Made by a program: the position numbers and the translations under genes. This document shows positions 47,215 through 59,339 of a stretch of DNA of 64,000 nt, piece by piece. The notes under the pieces were generated by a model that did not search any database, was not told the origin of the DNA, and saw only the letters and a list, made by a program, of their open reading frames with translations. Source of the stretch: Lunularia cruciata (lineage: Eukaryota; Streptophyta; Marchantiopsida; Lunulariales; Lunulariaceae); NCBI GenBank assembly GCA_948567375.1, contig OX419759.1, positions 27,691,493 through 27,755,492 of the forward strand, read 5' to 3'. Each line of letters begins with the position of its first letter. The stretch's first letter is position 1.

Positions 47215-49632
47215 TTACTTGGAATTGCTGGATTCTAATAATTTAAAATAAAGGAGGAGAAGTGGATATATAATTATGTAAAGCTTCTTCTAATAAATAA
47301 AAGAGATTAAATTAGTTTTTGAAAAGAGAAGAGTTAACACAAAGCACTTGAGATAAGAATTATTAAAAATCAAGGCTCATGAGGTGAACACAAAGCAAAA
47401 GAATGACCTCATTATAAAGTTAGTAATCACCATGAAAGATATACAATGGAACTCATATGCAAGATCAAGTAATGAAGGATGATCAATAATAACCTGTATA
47501 AAAGATGACAAATTATAAAGTCAAACCATACAAAAAGTTATATTTTTTGCATTGTTCAAGTTATAGCCATAGTATTGAATGAATAACTCTATTGCATTGA
47601 GATCTCTCTAACTTGTCATATTTTTGTGCTTTTGAGTGTGCAAGTATATATTTTTTTATTTTTTTTATTTTTTATTTAATCATACTTTCTTAACAATGCT
47701 CTAGTATTGCTCAAAGGTTATGTAAAATTATGATCTTTTCAATATCAAATAGAATTATTAGAGTCTAGTGAAATAAGGTTTGATTAGCACTTTTTAACTT
47801 AAGATTCACTCTAAGAACACTTCATGAAGTTATGGGACTTAATTTGAAAAGGGATTAAGTATATTGAGAAAAAAATTGATCTTCAAGTGAATATTGGAGA
47901 TGTGAGTAAAGTGTAGCACTTAATGTGTTCAAGGAAAAAATTATAGAGTAAAATCTGTGAGGAGATACTCATCAGAGAACCAAAAAAATTCAATGAGGTT
48001 ATTAAATTAGTCCCAAAGTATATAGTGTGTTGTTTGTGAGGGAGGAGATGGTAGAGGACATACCAAATAGTTTACACCTATGGAGTTATAGAATGTTTAC
48101 TGAAATTATATATCCAACCACCATATTTGGGAAATCTGTGAGATCAAGGGGCTCATCAACAAACCTTTATATCAAGAAGCATGAACTAATTGCACAAGGT
48201 TATGAAGCACAACATCAATGAAAATTAAGGGACCATATAATTGTAAAAAAATTGAACATTTAGCAACATACTATTGTATTTGACTACAACAACATTCAAT
48301 TTCCTGACGTTTCAATATATGCATAAAGGTGAAAGGGATCATGATGAGTAGAATATGTAAGAGAAACACGAAGATTGGAGAAACAAATATCGCTAGTAAC
48401 TTGGGCGTGTGACATTACCGGTTCTACCCAGAAGAAAAAAGGTAGGAGTGGAAGATGAAGATGAGAAAAGCTTATCAATTGAAGAGGAAGGAAGGATTGC
48501 TAATTGACATAGATAGAGACATTGGAGGAAGGAAGATGTGAGTCCATATTATTCTAAGAGAAAATAAAATTTATTTCAATAACCTTTTGATATAACATAA
48601 ATATTTGAGTAAATTAAGATAACTAAGGGGCTGATAAAGAGGTAGAACTGCTATATGAGAAAACTGAGATAACTAATACTTAATCCTAAACCTTAATCCT
48701 AAGAAGTTCCCTAGGGATTGAGTAAGCAAGGAAGATAATGGTTAAATTTGCTAGGAAGTAAACTTATACCCATCTCAATTATAAATAACAAGAAATTGTA
48801 GCATCCATGGCCTTTGTATGTCACTGTTCTAGTTTTATTTCTATTCATTTTATTTCTCTCTTCTATCTTTCTTACTTGATCCCTTGATTTTTGTCTTGAT
48901 TTTTGTCTTGATTTTTTGATTCTATAATTCTTGTAAGGGTACAGTAGACATGGATGGTGTTTTAAGATATCAATTGTAGAATGCCAAATTTTTTTAATGA
49001 TAACTGCTATACTGTCACAAGAATTTTGCAACCAACAAACAATGTATTGGAAAATTAGGATTTTTCAAAGCTCGGCCATAAATCCATATATAGCTTTAAT
49101 GTTAAAAGCCAACCTCTTTTTGCAGTTTGAGCTTATTTTCTACATTGACTGGGTAGGCCACACATACGTAAAATTTACATTTTCATCTTCTAACTAAACA
49201 ACAAGTTTCAAAATGTTGATTTTATGTTGAATTCTCAACCAAAGAATTTTGGATATTAAAAACCAAGATAAAATCTTTTGCCAAGTCTAAAGAAAAATTT
49301 GATAGTGAAAATGGCTCCCAAGTGCATTTCTTTTCTTCTTGGGATCATCAAACTACCAATCTCTAGAATTTTCTTAAATAACTCAACTTTTATCAAAAAG
49401 TATAAGATGCCATGGTGCAAAGATTTGCCATTAAATAAATATCAAATAAATCTACGTAGAGGAAAAAATTTCCTTAATGCCAAAAAACATAGTATATAGT
49501 TGAATCCTATAAATGAAACACTCTAGGTCCAAGGTATGAAAAGTTTTGAAATAAGAGAGTAGTGGGCAGAGCCCCTAACATATTTTCATTTAGGCAAAGA
49601 GGTGCTATGAAGCAATCTGTCCTGGACTTTAG

Positions 49633-49892
49633 TGTTAGGTTTTACTCTGATGTCTGGGGGTTAGGTTGGATTCATGAGCGGACTCTGATATGGTGAGGAA
49701 GATCTGAGTGACTGAAAAGGTCTGTACTTGATAAATAACATGAGTCTGAGGGACTAAAGTTGGTGTTGAATGCTTCCTGTGGACGTAGCCTCACATGGAG
49801 GTGAACCACATATCTTTTGTGTAATGGATAAGTACTCTAGCGATATGTTTGATGTATGAAGGTTTTTGTAAATTCTCATTTGATTCTCAGCA
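49633..49892 (+). repeat. Copia 5' LTR
   Basis: Starts TGTTAGGTTTTACTCTG and ends GATTCTCAGCA. It is followed by AA and the primer site. Confidence 0.92.
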
Positions 49893-49894
49893 AA

Positions 49895-49910
49895 TGGTAT
49901 CAGAGCTTGG
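49895..49910 (+). other. Copia primer binding site
   Basis: TGGTATCAGAGCTTGG, with the first 12 bases complementary to plant initiator tRNA-Met; two bases separate it from the LTR. Confidence 0.92.
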
Positions 49911-51463
49911 TTCATACGAGGTTGCGACCTTTACTTCTTCCAGACGAGTGCTTATCAAAGAAGAGAGTAATGTGACTCGCTGGTCTAAGTCTATCATTTG
50001 AGAAAGAAAAAACAAAAATTCAGCAAGAGCGACTGGTGTGCTTTTTGGCAATTAAATGACTCTCCATAAAATCCATAATTGTGTCAAGATTGTGCAGAGA
50101 AAGACTTAACAGTACCCCAATACTTGACATGGCTTCGTCAGTTCATTTTCGCACTGAAATTCTTGACCAGCTAAGTTGTGTTCTTATAACATTCATTGTA
50201 ATAAATCTGGTATGACTTATCGAGTTTTGGAAATTAACCAATTCCTTGTTTTGGGAATTGGCACTTCATTGACCAATCTTTGTGTCACCTACCGACGTGC
50301 AAGGGAGAGAAGCAAGGTGGAATTGGAGAAGCTACAGTCAGGAAGTTCTAACAGGGGTCCTGGCTGGGCCTAACAGTCATCAATGAGAGAGATAGCGGAA
50401 GAAAGGAGGCAGGCTGGTGGGCATGCGAGAGAAGCTTGCATGCAGGGCTGTTGGGAGCTATAGTGCAAGAAGAGTTGGCTTTGGCTTACCTCACTCTTTT
50501 CTGAGTGTTTTGAGGATGTTCAAACAAATGGATGCTCTAGCAACACTTGTAGTTGTACAGTAGTGGTGTGATTTGCATTGCCTTCTAGGATCTTGTCTCG
50601 AACAATCTATACAAGTTGGAGAAGGGATGTCTTGTTAGACAAGTACGATGGAAAGATACATTGGTTAATTGGGTGGTTGGAGGATGAGAGAGCAAGGCCG
50701 AGTAGAAGAGATGCACTTCTAGCAAAGTCTCCATGTTTTTACAACAATTCTTTGTAGAAGAGGTGGAAATGGTTTGGTGTTGCATAGCATAGTTAATCAT
50801 TGTAAGCGTGATAATATTGTCATAGTCTCTGTGTTTGTCATGTCAAGATGGGTAGATCCTCATCCCCATCATCTTGTTGTTGAAAGGCTTGGTGAGAAAC
50901 TTGTTGATTGATCAGTAGCCAAAGGAGCAGATCGTCGGATTGAGGGAAGTCAAGATTTGCATCAAAAATCAATTGGGACTTCACTGAGATAGGAAGGTGG
51001 AAAGAGTTGAGCAGGAATGGTAAGAAGATCAAGAATTGGTGCGGTGAATTGCTTCCTTTCCAACCTTGGTAGGAATTCTTTTATCATACCCAGGGTAGGG
51101 CGCTTGTATGTAAATTCATGTGCAACAATGTTTGCATTGGAGATGGAAGCGCCAAAGCCTCCCTTTTGTGTTGAGATTGCTCAATGATATAAATTGTATT
51201 GTTGGATTCAAACTTTGCCACTCCAATAGTTTCACCATTGTGCATACAAGCCTTATCATTCCAAGTGCACCTTTTAGAGAAGGCAATTCTCCAATAGCAT
51301 CCCTTATCCCCCCTTTGGAATTCAATTCATAACTTTTGACTCAAGACTTGGATGAATATTCTGTTTAGTGCATTGGAAGGCTTATCCTCATGGTTACAAG
51401 TTGATGAAACTATTCTTTGACTTTGATTATTTAAAGGAGCTGCTGTAAAAATATTTATGTCTT
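49911..51463 (+). other. Long copia leader of unclear content
   Basis: About 1.55 kb separate the primer site from the readable gag start. A short frame MASSVHFRTEILDQLSCVL begins near 50130 but stops soon. No inserted element with clear ends was identified, though the length suggests that part of this stretch is an insertion or an unusually long leader. Confidence 0.45.
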
Positions 51464-52380
51464 ATGACCCACTCCCCTGAGTATTGGAGTTTTAAGGTGG
51501 AAGGTTCAGGAACTCAAGAAGAGTCTCTAAGTGCAGCAATAGCCTCAGTAGTACTTGTGGAGCAAAAAAAAGTGAATATGGGTACCTTGAAGCTTGGTGG
51601 ACCCAAGTTTGATGGCCACATGGATTACTTGCTATGGGAACGGCAGGTGAAAGGATTGTTGAGGGCAACTGGTTTGGGTAAGCTCTTGAGGGAGAAACCT
51701 GAAGATGTGAGACAAAGTGATTGGGATGATATGCAAGAGCAAGCTGTGAATATTTACCTTCATTCCCATGTGATCAAGCAAGTGGGGAGCATTCTGATTT
51801 TACCTCCTTGTTTGATGCACTTCAGAGCAAGTATCATCAGAATGAATTGTCAAATAGATTGTACACCAATCTCAAACTAATCACATTCAAGATGAAACCA
51901 GGGACCAACATCAGAGACCATGTGGATGTATTTTGTGACCTAGTAGTAGAATTGACAAACTTGGGAGAGGACTTGAAAGAGGAGCGGAGGTGATGCACTT
52001 GTTGGGCTCCTTGCCACCATCCTATCAGTCACTATCACAAGTTTTGTTGCACCGTGAGAAAAAGACTATTACCTTTGAAGAGGTGACAACAGCTCTACTT
52101 ACAGATGACTTGCAACAAAAACTTGTTGCAACCTCAGTGTCATCTTCTACTCAGGGCAATGCTTTGGTTATCCAACATGGGAGACCTCAATGGAGGACTA
52201 ATGATAGTGATAAGGGGAAAAACAAGGCCAGGTCAAGGTCTAAGTCTAGAGGCAAGTCCAAGGAGAGGAAACATGTGACTTGTTAGGGTTGTGGCAAAGT
52301 AGGCCATATGAAGAAGGAGTGTAAAGCTGAGGGCAAAGGAAAGGTAGATCAAGGCTCTTTAGCATAGCTTTTGTTGAGGA
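51464..52380 (+). pseudogene. Copia gag
   Basis: Reads from MTHSPEYWSF, with LGGPKFDGHMDYLLWERQ near 51.6 kb typical of copia gag and WDDMQEQAVNIYL after it. A frameshift near 51.81 kb moves to the frame of FDALQSKYHQNELSNRLYTN. Another step leads to LLGSLPPSYQSL and a basic tail. The zinc knuckle GCGKVGHMKKEC at about 52.29-52.33 kb is preceded by a stop in its first spacer. Confidence 0.85.
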
Positions 52381-52439
52381 GGATATTGATCTATTGGATG
52401 ATCAATATGATTTGTGACGTTATGGGTATGCCCTTTGTG

Positions 52440-53434
52440 CCTCATCTCCTAGCATGGATGATGAGTGGATTATAGATTGTGCTTGCTTGTACCATATATG
52501 CTATATCAAGGAGTTCTTCTATTCACTTTCAACATCAAATGGTTCAGTTCTGATGGGGAATGATCAATCTTGTCGGATTGAGGGTATTGGATCTAAAAGG
52601 ATTCAAATGTTTGATGTAGCTATGCGGAAGTTCAATGATATTTGGTTCATACCTGACATGAAGAAGAACCTGATTTCCCTTGGAGTATTGCATGCCAAAG
52701 GTCATCAATGTAGTGTTAGTGATGGGGCACTTTGAGTCACTTCTGGTGGAAAGGTTATCTTGCAAGGTAACTTTTGAAAGAATCTATTTGTATTGGAGGG
52801 CACTACAGTGTGTGGAGAAGCCAATGTAACTAGGTCTCAGGATGGGATGAAAACTGTGTGGCATTCACATCTAGGTCATTTGAGTGAGAAGGGTTTGGCT
52901 CTCTTGAAAAGAAATGGCTTGCTATTTGGCTTGAAGACTTTGAAGTTGGATTTTTGTGAGCATTGCATCTCTGGAAAACAAAACAGAACAGAACAAATTT
53001 TTTGGAGTGTGGACCCATAGTTCCAAGGGTCTACTTGAGTATGTACATAGTGATGTGTGGGGACCATCCCCTACACCCTCACACTCTAGAAAAATTTACT
53101 ATGTAACATTTATTGATGATTACTTGAGGTTTGTGTGGATTTATTTCATGCACCACAAGTATGAAGTCTTTGCCACTTTCAAGAAGTGGAAGACCCAAGT
53201 GGAGACTCAGATTGGGGAGAAGGTGAGGTGTTTGATATCAGGCAACAGCGGGGAGTATGTCTCTAGAGAGTTTCAGGCATATTGCACAAAACAGGGGATA
53301 ACTCATCACCTTACCACAGTTTACACTCAACAGCAAAACGGTGTTGCTGAGCGGCTCAACTGAACATTGTTCGAACATGCATGGAGTATGTTGAGTGAAT
53401 CAAAGTTGCCACATGAGTTTTGGGCAAAATCTAT
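52440..53434 (+). pseudogene. Copia protease and integrase, first part
   Basis: Protease: EWIIDCACLYHI near 52.47 kb, where the usual D-S-A/G triad start has become D-C-A, followed by FIPDMKKNLISLGVL. Integrase: zinc-binding HLGHLSEKGL and CEHCISGKQ near 52.87-52.98 kb, then VHSDVWGP with the first catalytic aspartate near 53.05 kb and NGVAERLN with the catalytic glutamate near 53.35 kb. The second aspartate region reads ISGNSGEY, with glycine where aspartate is usual. Coding is cut at WAKSI by the solo LTR. Confidence 0.85.
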
Positions 53435-54172
53435 TGTAATACTCCGGGGACAAGAGAAGAGAGAAAACACAGATTGCACACTCAAACAATCGATGCCCCA
53501 AAGGAGCACCTTCTCTTTATTATATAGACAAAGAGTATCTCCTCCAAGGAAGCTCCACCATAGGATTAGGGACACAGATAGGTGACATGTCAGAAAGCTC
53601 CACCCTTGGATTACTTACTTGGATGGGTGACATGTCTGGTCTAGGTCCTATCTGGTTGGTCAAACAAGCTTTGACCAGAGGGAATCTTTTAGGGAATCTT
53701 CCTGTAGGAATCTCAGAATCATGTGAGTAAGGTACTGTTGGAAAGCTCTCGACGAGACAAAGCAAGGGGAAGGGAAGGCAAGCTTTTCCTCCGTTGGGGG
53801 GGGCATCTGCACATTTTTGAGGCCTAATTCATCCGTTTAGGCCTCCAAATTTGCCTTCAAAGATTTCAGGCATATTTCGGTTCCTACTCTATTAGTAGAA
53901 ATCCCCTTTTGGTGATACCTCTTTCTAATCTCTTTAGTCCATCATGTGTAACATCCTTCCAGATATTACCAAACCAATTCTCACCTTTAAATCATATGTC
54001 TAGCTATTGGTTCTAAGGTTCTCAAGTCTATTTCGGTTTCTGCCCTATTAGTAGAAGTACTCTTTTGGTGATACTTCTATCTTATCCATTATGCCATCAT
54101 GTATAACATCATTCTAGATGTTACGAAACCAAATTTCACATCTAGATCATATGGCTAGCTCTTGGTATTACA
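53435..54172 (-). mobile_element. Solo LTR of the element 3 family
   Basis: A 738-base LTR with TG...CA ends and a perfect duplication TCTAT (53430-53434 and 54173-54177). It matches the element 3 LTRs through GGAGCACCTT, TGGTGACATGTC-like, TCTGGTTGGTCAAAC, the TATTAGTAGAAGT pair and the TATTACA end. It replaces nothing: copia integrase resumes right after it. A solo LTR results from recombination between the two LTRs of a full element. Confidence 0.93.
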
Positions 54173-54177
54173 TCTAT

Positions 54178-55915
54178 CAACATAGCAACATATGTGGTAA
54201 AATTTTCTCCATCTAGTGCAATTAACTTCAAGACGCCATATGAGTTGAGGCATCAGTGACCAGCTGATATTGGTAGATTGAAGCTATATGTTTGTGATGC
54301 ATATTCACTCACACCTAAGGAGGATAGGTCCAAGTTGGATGCTAAGTCAAAGAAATGTGTTTTTCTTGGCTATGCAAGTGGAGTGAAAGCTTATAGGTTA
54401 TTGGATCCAATAGTGTGTAAGGTTGTGGTCGGTAGAGATGTTTCCTTTGATGAATCCTGGTCATTCAAGGAGGAGGAGAATGCTCAAGCTCCCTATACTA
54501 ACAAAGGCAAGTCTCCCACCTTGGTTCTAGTTGAGGGGGAGATTGATCACTTAAGTGATGAAGAGGAAGGAGGTGCTCTTGTAGCAAAGCAAGTTTTTGA
54601 GGAGCAAGAACAAATGGAGCAAGTAGTTGCTAATGAGCAAAAAAATGTGCTAGGTCAGTCTCACATTGGACCTACATATGGAGATCAAGCAAAGAGTTCA
54701 TCCAGGAGGTTATCAAGGCGTGCTAGTCGAGCTCCAAACAGATATGGTACGTGGATTGATTCAATAAAGTTGTTGGATGATGACTTGACTTTTGGGGATG
54801 ATGCTCATGCTTTAGTCTTGGAAGAAGGTGAACCCTCATCCTACAAGGAAGCATGTTCTTCTAGTGAAAAGGATGAGTGGTTTGGTTCTATGGAGAGGGA
54901 GTTGGAATCCTTGAGGGATAACAAAACTTGGGAGCTAGTCAGGTTACCTAAGGATCAACAAGTGATAGATTGCAAGTGGATCTACAAGTTGAATGAGGGT
55001 CCTAAGGAGGAATCAAAGATCTACAAGGCTAGATTGGTACCAAAGGGTTTCACTCAAGAGAAAGGGGGTGGACTACAATGAGGTCTTTTCTCATGTTGAA
55101 AAGTATTCTACAATACGTCTATTATGTATGCTTGTTGCATTATTTGGTCTTACTTTAGATCAAATGGATGTTGTCACGACATTCTCTCTGGCACCTTGGA
55201 TGAAAGGATCTTCATGAGACAACCTGTGGGGTTTGTGAAGAAAGGCCAAGAAGACAAGGTATGCAGATTGTTGAAGTCCTTGTATGGATTGAAGCAAGCA
55301 CATCACCAATAGAACAAGAGGTTTGATGTGTTTATGCACGCTCAGGGTTTCAAGAGGAGTTTATTTGATCCTTGTGTGTACATGAAACCTGTGAGTAATA
55401 AGACCTTTGGTTTTATTATTCTTGTGCTATATGTGGATGACATGTTGATAGCTACCAAGGATAGATCTGAGGTGAACAAGCTCAAGGCACTCTTGAGTTT
55501 GGAGTTCAGGATGAAGGATCTAGGGTTGGCCACAAGGATATTAGGCATGGAGATCAAGAGGAACTTGGGCACTGGTCAATTGTGGTTGACACAAGGCAAA
55601 TATGCAAGGAAGGTACTTGTTAGGTTCAACATGGAGAACTGTAAACTAGTAAGTACTCCTCTAGCTTCTCATTTCAAGCTTTCAACAGCATGTTGTCCTA
55701 CAAATGCCGTGGAGAAGGGTTTGATGGCTAACATTCCCTATGATAAGGCTGTTGGGAGTCTTATGTACTTGATGGCTTGCACTAGATCTTATCTTGCCCT
55801 AGCACTAGGTAAGGTGTATAGGTATATGTCAAATCCAGGAAGGACACATTGGGAAGCCCTTTTTGTGGATTCTCAGGTATTTGAGAGGTACACCAGACTA
55901 TGGGCTCTTATTTGA
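54178..55915 (+). pseudogene. Copia integrase end and reverse transcriptase
   Basis: After the solo LTR the frame resumes with NIATYVV and continues through LDAKSKKCVFLGYASGVKAY near 54.35 kb, a standard copia integrase-RT linker. RT starts with RELESLRDNKTWELV near 54.9 kb and DCKWIYKLN. A frameshift lies near 55.07 kb and another near 55.2 kb. The catalytic YVDD lies in LYVDDMLIATKD near 55.44 kb. YDKAVGSLMYLMACTRSYL near 55.75 kb closes RT. Confidence 0.88.
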
Positions 55916-55919
55916 CAGA

Positions 55920-56403
55920 AGATCAATGAATGCCACATCACTAGATGGTTATATAGATGCAGACTATGGACAAGCGGATATCAACAACGGGGTATGTATT
56001 CACACTTGGTGGTGGGTGCATTAGTTGGAGATCTACCTTGCAAAAGTGTGTTGCACAATCTACTACAAAAGCTGAGTATGTGGCAGCAGCGGAAGCAGCA
56101 AAGGAGGCAATTTGGTTGGATAGACTTGTTGCTGAGATGGGGCTAGTGTAATGAGATGTAATGCTTCACTGTGACAGTCAAAGTGCTTTGCACCTAGCTG
56201 AAAATCAGGTGATGGATAGTAGGGTTAAGCATATAGACATCAGATATCACTTCCTTGGGCAAGTTATGTCTGAGAAAAAGTTTGATCTAGTCAAGATTGA
56301 TGGTGAGCTCAACCTGACTGATGCCTTTACCAAAGTCATACCTTTAGAAAGTTTCCCTAGGCATCGTGCTACACTGCAGGTTGTGCAAGTGGAGCATGAG
56401 TAG
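55920..56403 (+). pseudogene. Copia RNase H
   Basis: Readable from DKRISTTGYVFTLGGGCIS near 55.97 kb through STTKAEYVAAAEAAKEAIWL, then after two stops CDSQSALHLAEN and KHIDIRYHFL, to a TAG at 56401-56403. The catalytic acidic residues of this RNase H type (in TKAEY and CDSQSA) are present. Confidence 0.85.
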
Positions 56404-56578
56404 GATGACCTAGCATTAGTGGTGACCTTGGCTATTTTGGTTACTCTATCCCTGTATGGACTACGGTTATAAGTTCTAGTTTATCCTAGTTTAAAGGAGT
56501 GGTCAAGTGATTGGCTGTCTGTCTAGACCTTCCTGCTGAGTGATAAGTTGTTGCAAGGTTACTAACCCCAAGACAAGA

Positions 56579-56592
56579 GTCAAGGGGAAGAT
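56579..56592 (+). other. Copia polypurine tract
   Basis: TCAAGGGGAAGAT directly precedes the 3' LTR start TGTTAGG. Confidence 0.85.
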
Positions 56593-56850
56593 TGTTAGGT
56601 TTTACTCTGATGTCTGGGGGTTAGGTTGGATTCGTGAGCGGACTCGGATATGGTGAGAAAGATCTGAGTTACTGAAAAGGTCTGTACTCGATAATTGACA
56701 TGAGGTTGAGGGAGTAAAGTTGGTGCTGAATGCTTCATGTGGATGGAGACTCACGTGGAGGTGAAACAGGTACCTTCTGTGTAATGGATAAGTACTCTAG
56801 CGATATGTTTGATGTGAAGGTTTTTGTAAATTCTCGTTTGAATCTCAGCA
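56593..56850 (+). repeat. Copia 3' LTR
   Basis: A 258-base copy matching 49633-49892, with scattered substitutions and one 2-3-base gap near its end. Confidence 0.92.
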
Positions 56851-56855
56851 TTCAG

Positions 56856-58580
56856 TAGTGTGGTGTGTTGATGGCAATGAAGTCAATAGTAAAAACCTTC
56901 ATACACCGGGAACCGACAAAACCAAAACCAAATTCCAAAACCATATTGACGATGGTTTAACACCATCAACTTCTTCTAGTTTCTATACTGCTTGTCAACA
57001 AATGACAAGGTTTTGCACTACAATACCTCTGTCAGATACAAAGGTCCTTGGAATGGTCAATACCCACAAAACAGATCCATATGAAAGTACACGATTTGAC
57101 TTGTACCATCATAGGGCGATTCGCATATGAAATAGGCTTCTACTGCATTACTTCCTCTCCTTCGAAGTTTGCTTCTGTCGAGCGACTACACTTTACGGTG
57201 AATATTATGTTCGTCAAAATTTGTAAAGTTGGACATCGTTCCATTCAAACTTAGATAGTGTGGGCATATGGATTGGGGAAAAGAAATGTATTCCAATGTG
57301 CGTCGCCTTTCCACGTTTAGGCTAGAAGTTGACAGGAAGTTTTAAAACCTATGCATGAGGAATCAGGGGCATCCAAACGACGATTAAATTTTACTGTACA
57401 GTATAGTAGATTGTATTCTACAGTACAGAGCAGATGAGTCAATGGATGTCTGGTGCAGGACTTGGTACACTTCGTGAACTTCTTCAGAGATTTGTGAGAA
57501 CTGCGGACAGACAGAAACCGCCCCGCACATGAATCGCGGTCATGCTGGGTGTATACAGCAACCAGACCTTATTAGAATGGTCTTAGGGGACAGCAGCCCA
57601 CATTCACCGCCGAGTCGGCGGGATTGGGGTCCTTAGACTCTTCTAACCACTGGAAACACGAATGATTGAAGTTTTTCTTTTCTTGTTTGCTTCTGTCATT
57701 CTCATGAATGACCCAATTCAGAGTGAATGTGAACTCCAGGGGCTTTATCTATTAAGGCACATGCGTCGTTCAAGCTGTTGCGGCAAATCTGATACAACGT
57801 GCAGTCTTAATCACTCGACACATAGATCATACTTTCCTTGATTTCAGCCAAAGTTCTTCGGATCATGATACCAGTTTTGCTACGTGGTCAGACTTTGGAA
57901 TTGACGAATTGCCATTGTTAGTAACTTAAGGCTTACTTCAGAATGTTCAGATGCTCTTCCACTGCTCCTACTTCCTCTCTTTCTTATCTTCCAGCTGAAC
58001 CGGAGATCCTAGAACTTACGGCTCAAGTCAGAGCAGGGTGAGAACCACTAGGCTGGACCCGGAGAACACATCTGTAGATTCATGAATCACCATGATCACC
58101 ATAAACAAACTGGATAACTTTATCACGTCTGCTTATCTTAATAATATACAATTCGCAGATCATGCATTTACTCGATCATGTCACAGAGTGAACCGCAACT
58201 GTACAATAGAGAGTTCTCATCCCTCTATGTCTCGATTGGTACATTTGGGCCCTACAAGTCAGAGATAGAAGTCAGAGCGAGCTTTTAGGACTAGCAATCC
58301 GGTTCCAAGACATCAAGAGAGTGATCATTACACATTGCATTGAGAGTGACAGGTAGTGAAATTTTCATTTCCAATCTCTTGGATTTCATGATTAAGTTCC
58401 ATGTGAATTTAGTTTAAAAATTTTAGAAATGAAAATTGAAAGTTACGAGAATTTATAAATTTGAGGGTTTGGAGAGATCGTTTTCTTATATGAGTTGAGA
58501 TGTGAAGATTGTGATTTTGCAAATATAGTGAGATATGGAGAAGAGTATCATGTGTTATTATCATTATTCTTGTGTTAGCC
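56856..58580. other. Spacer between copia and non-LTR element
   Basis: Base composition returns to that of the gene flanks between about 57.0 and 58.3 kb. No domain-bearing frame was recognised; the frame at 56858-57130 has no known motif. The last 250 bases before 58.58 kb are AT-rich and may be the 5' untranslated part of the non-LTR element. Confidence 0.5.
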
Positions 58581-58842
58581 ATGGCTACACCTTCCCATGT
58601 GGGGTCGCCTAGAGCGGCTCGGGATACACCATGCCCGGTGTGTCACGGACGCTTTATCTCACAAGGGGTAAAGACCCATGTGGGAAGGATTCACAAGGAC
58701 TATGATTGGACCACTTGGGATGCCCACGTGAGACGAGCAATCACATCGACAGCAGTGACACTTGGGATTACGCATCCTTCTTCTATCCTTTCGTTCATCA
58801 TTCCAGGGATACAGATCGAGTCGTGTGAGTGGTTAGCTTCAT
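58581..58842 (+). pseudogene. Non-LTR element N-terminus with C2H2 finger
   Basis: The ATG at 58581 opens MATPSHVGSPRAARDT. The finger CPVCHGRF...THVGRIH spans 58632-58694 (C-x2-C-x11-H-x4-H), a DNA- or RNA-binding module in R2-like proteins. The frame stops at 58842. Confidence 0.8.
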
Positions 58843-59339
58843 AGGCCGGCTTGCATTTTGGGGTTATTTGAAACTAGTTTTCCATGTCCATGGCTATTCC
58901 ATAGGCTACTCCGCACACTCCATGATGAGGCTAGACAGGCTTTTTGCCTACCACTTGATCATTTGGCACATGATCCCTTGGACGAGTTAGCATGGTTCCT
59001 GTTCCTCTTACTCCCTTGAGGGTGTCTTCGTTATGCTAGAGGAGGACGTACGGGGCATAGAGAGGTGGCTGCTAGATTTTGTCGATTCCGAGCGGAGGAC
59101 TGGGCCGCCCTTCAGGAGGAGTCTGTTAGGGCTACACGATTTAGGAGATAGGCATCGCCACATGATACCATAGAGTCCACTCGAATACACATGGTGTAGA
59201 ACATTGCGTCAAGCGAGAGAGTTTAGTATAGCGGCACAAGCGCTACACCCTTTGTCTATGGCGAGCCCTATTGATGATACTATCTTTTCCCTACGCTCAC
59301 TACATCCTATTGCAATAGAGGGACTACCACTAGAGGTCT

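Larger units (their letters stand above)
43425..49627. other. AT-rich region without recognised genes
   Basis: Six kilobases with no domain-bearing reading frame on either strand. It contains short repeats (listed), poly-T runs near 47.65 kb, and a stretch at about 48.77-48.95 kb with AATTATAAATAAC and TTGATTTTTGTC twice that might be the promoter end of an unknown LTR. The left part continues the sequence in which element 3 landed. Reading frames up to 112 codons (for example 45050-45388) look like chance. Confidence 0.5.
49633..56850 (+). mobile_element. Ty1/copia retrotransposon interrupted by a solo LTR
   Basis: A 7.2-kb element with short LTRs (260 and 258 bases), TGTTAGG...TCAGCA, flanked by TTTAG (49628-49632) and TTCAG (56851-56855), a 5-bp duplication with one change. 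The gene order is copia type: gag, protease, integrase, reverse transcriptase, RNase H. Coding is better kept than in the gypsy elements but has a handful of stops and shifts, plus a 738-base solo LTR inside integrase. By eye the two LTRs differ at roughly one base in ten, so the insertion is not young. Confidence 0.93.

Noticed and set aside
43425-49627. CRISPR-like or regularly spaced repeat array
   Set aside because: No regularly spaced identical repeats; only simple-sequence and AT-rich near-repeats are present, and the genome is a plant nuclear one.
56858-57254. Plus-strand frames just after the copia element
   Set aside because: No recognised domain, the frames overlap, and there is no promoter or splice support.
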